From: JAUWQU01 sp964605095 | GTDB taxonomy: Bacteria; Planctomycetota; Phycisphaerae; SM23-33 | Direction of reading: 5' to 3' | Assembly (NCBI GenBank): GCA_964605095.1 | Contig: CAZSBS010000124.1 | Span: 1-14,165 of the forward strand | Length of the DNA stretch: 14,165 bases | Shown: positions 7,414-14,165 of the stretch, one piece after another | How positions within the stretch are numbered: position 1 is the stretch's first letter | Layout of the letters: each line of letters opens with the position of its first letter | Program-made: the position numbers and the translations under genes | Notes under the pieces: generated by a model | The model's input: the letters and a program-made list of their open reading frames with translations, nothing else | Told to the model about the DNA's origin: nothing | Database searches by the model: none

Positions 7414-8186
7414 ATGGAATTCATAGAGCTTAGCAGCATTCACAAGACCTATCACATAGGCGACATCGCGGTGCCGGTGCTCAAAGGCGTCTCGATGACG
7501 ATCGCCCGTGGCGAGTTGGTGGCGCTGATGGGCGTGTCGGGCTCCGGCAAGAGCACGCTGATGAACCTGCTGGGCTGCCTGGACCACCCATCCTCGGGCG
7601 AGTATTGGCTGGACGGCCAGGAGGTCTCGCAACTCTCCGGCGACCAGCGAGCTATGCTTCGCAACAAGAAACTCGGTTTCGTCTTTCAGAACTTCAACCT
7701 CCTGCCTCGGACAAGCGCGATCGAGAACGTGTCCATGCCGCTGACATACACGGCCGCGCACTTGTCCGAGCGCCAGATGCGGCGGCGGGCCGAGGAGGTC
7801 CTGGGGCGCATGGGCCTGGCTGACCGCATGGACCACGAGCCGTCGCAGCTTTCCGGCGGGCAGCAGCAGCGGGTGGCCATAGCGCGGGCCCTTGTCAACA
7901 ACCCCCCGCTGCTGTTCGCCGACGAGCCGACGGGCAACCTCGACTCGCACACCAGCCAGGAGGTGCTGGCCATGTTCCAGGAGCTCAACCAGCGCGACGG
8001 GATCACGATCATCCTGGTCACCCACGACGCCAACGTGGCCAGTTGGGCCGGGCGGACGATCCACATCCACGACGGGCTGATCGTCGACGGCTCGTTCGGC
8101 GGGACGGTCGGCCAGTCGGACGCCGCCGCCCGGGCCGCCGGCGCCGCGGCCACCGTGACGCCGACATTGCCCGCGGGAGACGACAA

Positions 8187-8190
<4 letters not shown>
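7414..8190 (+). CDS. MacB-type ABC exporter ATPase
   Basis: 258 aa, with AGGAA 8 nt before the ATG. All motifs are intact: Walker A GVSGSGKST (40-48), Q-loop Q92 in FVFQNFNLLPR, signature LSGGQ (146-150), Walker B LLFADE with E171, D-loop NLDS and H-loop H204 in VTHD. The segment after the Q-loop and the ADEPTGNLD motif place it in the MacB/LolD/FtsE type, which drives mechanotransmission rather than classical substrate translocation. The last 28 residues form an Ala-rich tail not needed by the fold. Its stop overlaps the permease start (ATGA), so the two are translationally coupled. Unlike E. coli MacB, the ATPase and permease are separate genes. Confidence 0.95.
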
Positions 8191-9557
<1,367 letters not shown>

Positions 9558-9559
9558 TC

Positions 9560-9575
9560 GCGGGCTTCCGCCCGC
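9560..9575. repeat. Hairpin directly after the permease gene
   Basis: GCGGGC-TTCC-GCCCGC is a perfect 6-bp stem starting 3 nt after the stop codon. TGAT/ATCA outside it (9555-9558 with 9577-9580) extends it around one mismatch. No T tract follows, so it is more likely an mRNA-stabilising or dispersed palindrome than a full terminator. Partial read-through into the outer-membrane gene would still be possible. Confidence 0.55.
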
Positions 9576-9582
9576 AATCACA

Positions 9583-9795
9583 ATGCTCAATGTTCAAATG
9601 CTGAATGTTCAATGCCAAATGCCGAACCCAAACGCAGAATGATGAATGATAAATGCCATGAATGCCAAAGGCTGGACGTGAAGCATGAGGCTTGCTCGCT
9701 TCGGCGAGCATGGCTCTTCTCGCCCCGAGATGTTCTTGACATCTCTTGAGGACCGCAAGAGAGCAACCGAACATCGGGCATTGAACATTGGGCAT
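9583..9795. repeat. Heptamer-periodic element with opposed arms
   Basis: The left arm has ATG words beginning at 9583, 9590, 9598, 9605, 9612 and 9619 (spacing 7, 8, 7, 7, 7) and again at 9639, 9646 and 9653. The right arm has CAT, the reverse complement, at 9772, 9779, 9786 and 9793 (exactly 7 each). A 13-nt inverted repeat (AATGTTCAATGCC and its complement) links the arms. Between them lie three stems: 9693-9710, GAGATGT/ACATCTC (9727-9745) and the overlapping CTCTTG/CAAGAG (9743-9761). I see no gene. The element splits the efflux operon between permease and outer-membrane channel. Confidence 0.65.
9693..9710. repeat. TGCTCGC-TTCG-GCGAGCA hairpin, member of dispersed family
   Basis: A perfect 7-bp stem with loop TTCG. 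On the other strand the loop reads CGAA, so it matches the hairpins at 1153-1174 and 13639-13660 in opposite orientation. It lies inside the heptamer element and has no T tract. Confidence 0.6.
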
Positions 9796-9812
9796 TCACT
9801 AGAGGACGGACA

Positions 9813-11273
9813 ATGACACCTATACCACGATCACTGACGATGTTGCTTGCCCTCTTCGTTTCCGCGGCGCTGCCAACCGGGTGCATGGTCGGGCCGGACT
9901 TCGTAAAGCCCGGCGCGCAGGTGCCCGCCGGGTGGACCGGGCCTGCCCCGTCGGCCGCGACCCCATCGGGGCAGGCCAGCCAGCCGACCACCCAGCCGGC
10001 GTTGGCTGAGAAAGACCTCGCCCAGTGGTGGACCGCCTTTGGCGATGCGACGCTGACAAGCCTGGTAACCAGAGCCGTCGAGTCGAACCTGGACATCCGC
10101 CTGGCCGAGGCCCGGATTCGCCAGGCCCGTGCGGCCCGCGGGGTCGCCATATCCGGCGTCGGGCCCACGCTCAACGGATCGAGCAGCTACACACGCGCCC
10201 AGAACGGCAGGATGCCGATTACCGACCAGTACCAGGCCGGTTTCGACGCCGGCTGGGAGGTGGACATCTTCGGCGGGCTGCGCCGCAACGTCGAGGCGGC
10301 CGAGGCGGACCTCCGCTCTGCCGTCGAAGACCGGCACGACGTGCTTGTGACACTCTCGGCCGAGGTGGCGAGCAACTACGTGGCCCTGCGAGCCTATCAG
10401 CAGCGGCTGGTCATCGCCCGTAGCAACCTCCAGGCCCAGCAGCACAGCGCCGAGATCACCCGCAAGCGGCTGGCCGGCGGATTCGTCAGCAGCCTGGACG
10501 TCGCCAACGCCGACGCCCAGGTCGCCAGCACCGCCGCCGCTATTCCCCTGCTGGAGATGTCTGCGTGGCAGACGATCTACAACCTCGGCGTGCTCCTGGA
10601 CCGCGAGCCGGGCGCGCTTGCCGAGCAGCTCTCGCCGGCCGGCCCGATCCCCGCCGCGAAGCTGACCGTGCCTCTCGGCGTGCCCAGCGACCTGCTCCGA
10701 CGCCGGCCCGACATCCGCCGGGTCGAGGCCGACATACACGCCGCCACCGCTCGCATAGGAGTTGCCGTCGCCGACCTCTACCCGCACGTGACCATCTCCG
10801 GCTCGCTGGGATTCCAGGCAAGCGACCTGCGAAACTGGTTCAACCCCCTGAGCCGCTTCTGGTCGTTCGGGCCAGGCATCAGTTGGTCCCTGTTCAACAC
10901 CGGGCGAAACCTTGCCACAATCGACATCCAGAAGGCCCTGACTGACCAGACCATCCTGTCGTACCGCAAGACCGTCCTGACGGCCATGCAGGAGGTGGAG
11001 AACGCCCTGATCGCCTCAGCCAAGGAGCAGGAGCACCGCAAGGCGCTGGTCGATGGCGTGGCCGCCAACCGCAAGGCGGTCGAGGTGTCGACAAAACTCT
11101 ACAGTCAGGGGGAAACTGAGTTCCTCAACGTGCTTAACGCCCAGAGGTCCCTGTACTCCACCGAGGACGCCCTGGCCGACAGCGAGCGGGCCATGTCAAC
11201 CGACCTGATCGCCCTCTACAAGGCCCTCGGCGGGGGCTGGCAGGAAACAGAGAAGCCGGGCGAAAAACCATAG
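9813..11273 (+). CDS. NodT/TolC-type outer-membrane efflux lipoprotein
   Basis: 486 aa, with GAGG upstream of the ATG. Residues 1-23 are a lipoprotein signal ending at C24 (LPTGC followed by MVGPDF, the usual NodT opening). A Pro/Thr/Ala-rich linker (32-65) precedes two outer-membrane efflux repeats (about 78-265 and 290-472). Family landmarks include DAGWEVDIFGGLRRN (145-159), DLLRRRPDIRRVEADI (293-308) and the closing ALGGGW (471-476). NodT-type proteins form a trimeric barrel and periplasmic tunnel that dock onto the adaptor. With the preceding genes it completes a tripartite pump. It is separated from the permease by 255 bp of repeat DNA, so it may be co-transcribed or have its own promoter; I saw a TTGACA at 9736-9741 but no matching -10. 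Confidence 0.93.
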   Translation: MTPIPRSLTMLLALFVSAALPTGCMVGPDFVKPGAQVPAGWTGPAPSAATPSGQASQPTTQPALAEKDLAQWWTAFGDATLTSLVTRAVESNLDIRLAEARIRQARAARGVAISGVGPTLNGSSSYTRAQNGRMPITDQYQAGFDAGWEVDIFGGLRRNVEAAEADLRSAVEDRHDVLVTLSAEVASNYVALRAYQQRLVIARSNLQAQQHSAEITRKRLAGGFVSSLDVANADAQVASTAAAIPLLEMSAWQTIYNLGVLLDREPGALAEQLSPAGPIPAAKLTVPLGVPSDLLRRRPDIRRVEADIHAATARIGVAVADLYPHVTISGSLGFQASDLRNWFNPLSRFWSFGPGISWSLFNTGRNLATIDIQKALTDQTILSYRKTVLTAMQEVENALIASAKEQEHRKALVDGVAANRKAVEVSTKLYSQGETEFLNVLNAQRSLYSTEDALADSERAMSTDLIALYKALGGGWQETEKPGEKP

Positions 11274-11283
11274 CAAAGGCGAG

Positions 11284-11664
11284 TCAAAATGCCCAGTACA
11301 CGATGGCCAGGCCGATCAGGGCGGCGGCGATTACCACCGCGATGATGACGGCTATGCGTTTGCGGGTGGCCCTGCGGCGGGGTCTTGGCTTCAGTTCGAG
11401 GCGTTTTCGCAGGTGGTAGCAGTCGGTGCAGACGGCCTGGCCGTTGTGGGTGAGCATTTCCCCGGCGGGGAAACCCTTGCCGCAATCGACGCAGAGCTTG
11501 CGGTCCGGCCCGATGGGCTTTGGGGCGACGGGCGAAGTCTCGGCCCCCGGCGTGCCGGGCACGCGAGTAGGCTTGCGGCAAGTGGGGCAGTCAATCATCC
11601 GCCCGGCGAACGACTGCGGCATCTTAAGGAACTTTCCGCAGACCTGGCATTTGAACTCGATCAT
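11284..11664 (-). CDS. Small double zinc-ribbon protein with C-terminal membrane anchor
   Basis: 126 aa, convergent with the outer-membrane gene (10 bp between stops). Two zinc-ribbon-like modules are visible: C6-x2-C9 with C26-x2-C29, and C58-x2-C61 with C79-x2-C82. They are joined by a Pro-rich linker (33-54). A basic stretch (R94-R103) precedes one membrane helix (about 104-124) at the very C-terminus, so the ribbons should face the cytoplasm. The first module (FKCQVCGK...AGRMIDCPTCRK) is of a kind common in planctomycetes. I cannot assign a function; such domains bind metal and often mediate protein or nucleic-acid contacts. No ribosome site precedes the ATG, but a perfect TATAAT lies 9 nt upstream, suggesting a leaderless transcript. 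Confidence 0.82.
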   Translation of the reverse strand: MIEFKCQVCGKFLKMPQSFAGRMIDCPTCRKPTRVPGTPGAETSPVAPKPIGPDRKLCVDCGKGFPAGEMLTHNGQAVCTDCYHLRKRLELKPRPRRRATRKRIAVIIAVVIAAALIGLAIVYWAF

Positions 11665-11672
11665 GATGGGCC

Positions 11673-11678
11673 ATTATA
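11673..11678 (-). promoter_or_regulatory. Perfect TATAAT box 9 nt before the zinc-ribbon start
   Basis: Read on the minus strand this is TATAAT preceded by TTTTGT. Transcription from it would begin within a few bases of the ATG at 11664, which has no ribosome site, so the message would be leaderless or nearly so. The -35 region is poor (best TTATTA at 18 bp). A second promoter-like pair further upstream (11811-11839) is an alternative. Confidence 0.45.
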
Positions 11679-11704
11679 ACAAAAGAGAACCGGAGATAAT
11701 AAGA

Positions 11705-11787
11705 GGCGACACCAAGGCGGAGGGAGACCTTGGCATCGCCCGTTTTCGCCACATCCCTGATGCGGGTGGAGGGAAACCCGCATCGCC
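11705..11787. repeat. Tandem pair of hairpins with identical GGAGGGA loops
   Basis: Hairpin A (11705-11740): GGCGA/TCGCC, a 2x2 internal loop, then CCAAGG/CCTTGG around loop CGGAGGGAGA. Hairpin B (11759-11784): GATGCGGGT/ACCCGCATC around loop GGAGGGAA. Both are completed on the right by GCATCGCC (11733-11740 and 11780-11787, 47 bp apart). The inner stems differ in sequence yet both pair perfectly, while the loop word GGAGGGA is kept. This suggests selection for, or generation of, a stem-loop. On the minus strand the loop reads TCCCTCC, and that strand would be transcribed from 11811-11839. Confidence 0.7.
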
Positions 11788-11810
11788 TGGGGTGCAGCAG
11801 ACGAACAACT

Positions 11811-11839
11811 ATTATATGCTCGCAATCAGCAACTCCCAA
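11811..11839 (-). promoter_or_regulatory. Promoter-like pair TTGGGA-17-TATAAT, leftward
   Basis: On the minus strand TTGGGA (11839-11834, 4/6) and a perfect TATAAT (11816-11811) are 17 bp apart. Transcription would start near 11804, run through both GGAGGGA/TCCCTCC hairpins and reach the zinc-ribbon gene with a leader of about 140 nt. It could equally drive a small RNA made of the hairpins. Confidence 0.45.
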
Positions 11840-11846
11840 ATGCGGG

Positions 11847-11958
11847 CATGAAGGAACTTGCAGAAAGTCGGCTAACCCGCCGCACGCCTTACCCTTAAGA
11901 GCCGTCAGCCGAACCGCTTGCCGCAAGCCTTCCCGTGGCCCCGCGGCGTTCCTTCATG
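11847..11958. other. Candidate structured RNA or inverted-repeat element, 112 bp
   Basis: CATGAAGGAAC (11847-11857) and GTTCCTTCATG (11948-11958) are a perfect 11-bp inverted repeat 90 bp apart. Inside, three stems are possible on the plus strand: CGGCT/AGCCG (11869-11873 with 11900-11904), GCTTG-CCG-CAAGC (11916-11928) and CCGTG-GCCC-CGCGG (11933-11946). The right arm is followed by TTTT. This would give a three-branched fold. I do not recognise it as a known RNA family. It has no open frame of note and could also be a remnant mobile element. Confidence 0.4.
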
Positions 11959-12032
11959 TTTTAAGACGTCCGCGGGCTTGAAATTGTTCGCGCATTTTAG
12001 GGTTCGGACCAGGATAATGCGCCCAGACGAGA

Positions 12033-12065
12033 AGGCAATAGACCTGAGACCTATGAGCCTGTTTT
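12033..12065 (+). other. Weak hairpin with T run before the glycosidase gene
   Basis: AGGC/GCCT (12033-12036 with 12057-12060) and ATAG/CTAT (12038-12041 with 12051-12054) stack around a 1x2 internal loop, followed by GTTTT. It ends 33 nt before the ATG. It could be a weak terminator or attenuator for transcripts entering from the left, but the stem is imperfect and AT-rich in part. Confidence 0.25.
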
Positions 12066-12098
12066 CATATCGGACAGGCCGGCACGAGGAGAACCAAA

Positions 12099-13583
12099 AT
12101 GCCCAAGATAGCCATTATCGGAGCGGGAAGCCTGGTTTTCGCCAAGACCCTGGCGATGGACATACTGGCGACGGAAGCCCTGGCAGGCAGCGAGATCCGG
12201 CTGATGAGCCGCACAATGCCAAAACTGCGGCAGATGGAGTCGTTCCTGAAACGCGTCATCGCCGAGAACGGCAAGCAGGCGACAGTGTGGTCCACGATCG
12301 ACCGCCGCAAGGCGCTCGCGGGAGCAGACTACGTCATCGTGACTATCCAGATCGGCGGGCTTGACGCGTTCGGCTTCGACTACAAGATCCCGCTGAGCTA
12401 CGGCGTGGACCAGTGCATCGGCGACACGCTCGCGCCCGGCGGAATCTTCCGCGCCCTGCGGACCATTCCCGTGGTGGTGGACATTGCCTCGGACATGGAG
12501 GAACTCTGCCCCAACGCCACGCTCATTAACTACGCCAACCCCATGGCGCCCGTGTGCATGGCGCTGGGCTGGACGACCGAACTGCCGTTTATCGGCCTGT
12601 GCCACGGCGTCCAGACAACGCTGGACCTCCTCGGCCGGTATACCAATACGCCCAAGGACCGCATCGACCACCTCTGCGCGGGCATAAACCACATGGCGTG
12701 GTTCCTGTCGCTGCGGGACAAGCAGACCGGGCGCGACCTGATGCCGATCCTCCGCCGCAACATCGAGAAACCCCAGTACTACGCCAACGAGAAGGTCCGC
12801 TGCGAGGTCATGCGGCACTTCGGGTATTTCATGACCGAGAGCACCGGGCACCTGTCGGAGTACATCCCGTGGTTCCGCGGCTCCAAACGGGCGCTTGAGG
12901 CATACTGCGACGAGCCGGCCTTCGGCGGCGAGTCCGGGGCCTACTACAACTACGCCAGACTGCTCGAAGCCAAGTACAAGGGAATCGACTACCTTGACCT
13001 GGAGTCCACGCACATCGAGAAGCGGTCCGTCGAGTACTGCTCGTACATCCTCGAGGCCATGGAGTCAGACCGCATCTTCAAGCTCAACGGCAACGTCCGA
13101 AACGACGGCTACATCACCAACCTGCCCGACGGCTGCTGCGTGGAGGTGCCCGTGTTCGTTGACCGCCGCGGGCTGCACCCGGTAACCGTCGGCTCGCTGC
13201 CCGTACAGTGTGCGGCCCTGAACCAGTCCAACGTCACTGTCCAGACCCTTGCGGCCGAGGCGGCGCTGACCGGCGACCCGGAGATGGTGATGCAGGCCTG
13301 CGCGATGGACCCGCTGACGAGCGCGTGCTGCACGCTGAAGGAGGTCCGCGAGATGACGGCCGAAATGCTGGCCGCCGAGGCGAAATGGCTGCCGCAGTTC
13401 AAGGGCAGAAAGCTCCGGGCCACCCCGGCCATCGCGATTACCAAGGGCCTTAAGAGGATGGACGTGCCGCTGGACCCCGCCCTGGCCATCGCCAACCGCT
13501 TCCAGATCCTCGCCGAGCAGAAAACCACCAGGACAAAAAAGGCCGGCAAGGCCCGCAAGGGCCGCGGTGCCAATAGCCGGTAG
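12099..13583 (+). CDS. Glycoside hydrolase family 4 (alpha-galactosidase/alpha-glucuronidase-like)
   Basis: 494 aa, with GAGGAG 7 nt before the ATG. The N-terminus is a Rossmann NAD-binding fold (IAIIGAGSLVF, 4-14), followed by the family's NYANPM (144-149), the metal/catalytic C168-H169 in GLCHGVQ and GINHMAW with N197-H198. GH4 enzymes use NAD+ and a divalent metal, usually Mn2+, and cleave by transient oxidation at C3 followed by elimination. The absence of a signal peptide fits a cytoplasmic enzyme. The C-H-x-V motif sorts GH4 subgroups: CHSV is typical of alpha-galactosidases and CHGx of alpha-glucuronidase or galacturonidase types. This protein has CHGV, so the substrate is open. The last 20 residues are a Lys/Arg-rich tail beyond the catalytic fold. 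There is no neighbouring sugar transporter; it ends convergent with the rRNA operon. Confidence 0.9.
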   Translation: MPKIAIIGAGSLVFAKTLAMDILATEALAGSEIRLMSRTMPKLRQMESFLKRVIAENGKQATVWSTIDRRKALAGADYVIVTIQIGGLDAFGFDYKIPLSYGVDQCIGDTLAPGGIFRALRTIPVVVDIASDMEELCPNATLINYANPMAPVCMALGWTTELPFIGLCHGVQTTLDLLGRYTNTPKDRIDHLCAGINHMAWFLSLRDKQTGRDLMPILRRNIEKPQYYANEKVRCEVMRHFGYFMTESTGHLSEYIPWFRGSKRALEAYCDEPAFGGESGAYYNYARLLEAKYKGIDYLDLESTHIEKRSVEYCSYILEAMESDRIFKLNGNVRNDGYITNLPDGCCVEVPVFVDRRGLHPVTVGSLPVQCAALNQSNVTVQTLAAEAALTGDPEMVMQACAMDPLTSACCTLKEVREMTAEMLAAEAKWLPQFKGRKLRATPAIAITKGLKRMDVPLDPALAIANRFQILAEQKTTRTKKAGKARKGRGANSR

Positions 13584-13638
13584 TCAGGGCTGTCCGACAG
13601 TTCCGCGCAATGGGTGCCGTGATCCCGGTTCCGCCTTT

Positions 13639-13660
13639 CCTGCTCGCTGAAGCGAGCAGG
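13639..13660. repeat. Perfect member of the CTGCTCGC hairpin family
   Basis: Stem CCTGCTCGC/GCGAGCAGG (9 bp, no mismatch) with loop TGAA, 55 bp after the glycosidase stop. It is followed by a C run rather than T, so it is not a standard terminator. Both this copy and the one at 1153-1174 continue into GGCC. It lies between two convergent transcription units and might act on both. Confidence 0.7.
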
Positions 13661-13683
13661 CCCCCGCCGCCGGCGCGGCGCAT

Positions 13684-13718
13684 GAGAAAGGCCTCCGGAA
13701 CGGATGTCCCGGAGGCCT
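13684..13718 (-). terminator. rRNA operon terminator after 5S
   Basis: On the minus strand the stem GGCCTCCGG/CCGGAGGCC (13709-13717 with 13690-13698, extended by one A-T pair, 10-nt loop) is followed by TTTCTC. It starts about 10 nt after the 5S 3' end, where the rRNA operon should stop. Confidence 0.8.
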
Positions 13719-13726
13719 CTCGTATA

Positions 13727-13835
13727 AGGCGGCGTTCACCTACTCTCCCGCGTAAGCAGTACCATCGGCCGCTACGGCTTAACTTCTGTGTTCGGGATGG
13801 GAACAGGTGTGGCCCGTAGCGTAAATACACCGCCA
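13727..13835 (-). rRNA. rrf: 5S ribosomal RNA
   Basis: On the minus strand the hallmark segments are present: CCCATCCCGAACACAGAAGT with TTAAGC following, GGTACTGC and GCGGGAGAGTAGG. The ends pair as helix I (GGCGGTG at the 5' side with CGCCGCC at the 3' side), which sets the boundaries to within a few bases at about 109 nt. It follows 23S in the same operon and is closed by the terminator at 13684-13718. Confidence 0.95.
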
Positions 13836-13991
13836 CAGCCCGCCCGGGCGGTTGGGTCCGGGCGGACAGTGTGATGAAAAGGGAAGATTGAGTTGAATCC
13901 ATGTATCAGTGAATCTTTGGATTCAAGCAGGTTCACTTTTGCCTGAGTGCATCAAGCGGCACATCCGGCCGTCCGCGAAGGCAGACGACGG
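13836..13991 (-). other. 23S-5S internal transcribed spacer
   Basis: The spacer is about 156 bp and contains no tRNA. TTGAATCCA/TGGATTCAA (13893-13901 with 13918-13926, 16-nt loop) is a perfect 9-bp hairpin. Next to the 23S end, CATCCG/CGGATG (13963-13968 with 13989-13994) encloses a CGTC/GACG pair. That second stem overlaps my estimate of the 23S end. Both may guide RNase processing. Confidence 0.75.

Positions 13992-14165
<174 letters not shown>

Larger units (their letters stand above)
11665..12098. other. Structure-rich divergent intergenic region
   Basis: This 434-bp gap lies between the zinc-ribbon gene (leftward) and the glycosidase gene (rightward). It holds two TATAAT boxes facing left, a pair of hairpins with the same loop, a 112-nt segment closed by an 11-bp inverted repeat, and a weak hairpin before the glycosidase. 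These are listed separately. The ribosome site GAGGAG of the glycosidase is at 12086-12091. No open frame here has a start signal or a recognisable product. Confidence 0.7.

Noticed and set aside
9736..9741. Perfect TTGACA before the outer-membrane gene
   Set aside because: No TATAAT-like hexamer lies 16-18 bp downstream, and the word is part of the GAGATGT/ACATCTC hairpin.
9583..9812. CRISPR array suggested by the repetitive sequence
   Set aside because: The repeats are 7-nt degenerate words without 25-35 bp units or unique spacers, and no cas gene is near.
13450..13902. Minus-strand open frame (150 codons) across the 5S rRNA
   Set aside because: It covers the 5S gene, its terminator and the end of the glycosidase gene; it is not a protein gene.
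13836..13991. Possible tRNA in the 23S-5S spacer
   Set aside because: No cloverleaf or T-loop GTTCRA segment in proper context was found; the hairpins present do not make a tRNA.

Overview
The window is GC-rich bacterial DNA. It most resembles a planctomycete or another member of the PVC group, possibly Phycisphaerae-like. That is an inference from the small N-terminal zinc-ribbon protein with a C-terminal membrane anchor, the secreted PQQ-like propeller protein, and the repeat-laden intergenic gaps. No taxonomic marker was compared. The 23S and 5S rRNA at the right edge would settle it.

Layout, left to right. (1) A secreted beta-propeller protein on the minus strand (57-992). (2) A repeat-bearing gap of 245 bp. 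(3) A membrane-anchored GAF/HD-GYP cyclic-di-GMP phosphodiesterase on the minus strand (1238-2671). (4) A divergent gap of 316 bp. (5) An exported transglutaminase-like protein on the plus strand (2988-4919), closed by a clear intrinsic terminator. (6) A five-gene plus-strand cluster (5175-11273): a CecR-like TetR repressor, a HlyD/MacA-type periplasmic adaptor, a MacB-type ATPase, a MacB/FtsX-type permease and a NodT/TolC-type outer-membrane lipoprotein. (7) A small double zinc-ribbon membrane protein on the minus strand (11284-11664). (8) A 434-bp gap rich in structure. (9) A family 4 glycosidase on the plus strand (12099-13583). (10) The 3' end of an rRNA operon on the minus strand: 5S (about 13727-13835), then the 3' end of 23S running off the window.

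The five-gene cluster forms a complete self-regulated tripartite export machine. The repressor comes first, the ATPase and permease overlap by 4 bp, and the outer-membrane channel follows after a 255-bp insertion of repeat sequence. The HD-GYP protein would lower cyclic-di-GMP in response to a cytoplasmic GAF signal. The glycosidase would act on an imported sugar or uronide. I see no functional link between these units.

The least explained material lies between genes. A hairpin family with consensus TGCTCGC-YGAA-GCGARCA occurs in three gaps. Degenerate repeats with 7-nt periodicity occur in two gaps. The gap 11665-12098 holds two hairpins with the same GGAGGGA loop on different stems, a TATAAT box 9 nt from an ATG, a second promoter-like pair, and a 112-nt segment closed by a perfect 11-bp inverted repeat. 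I found no CRISPR array, tRNA, transposase or prophage gene.
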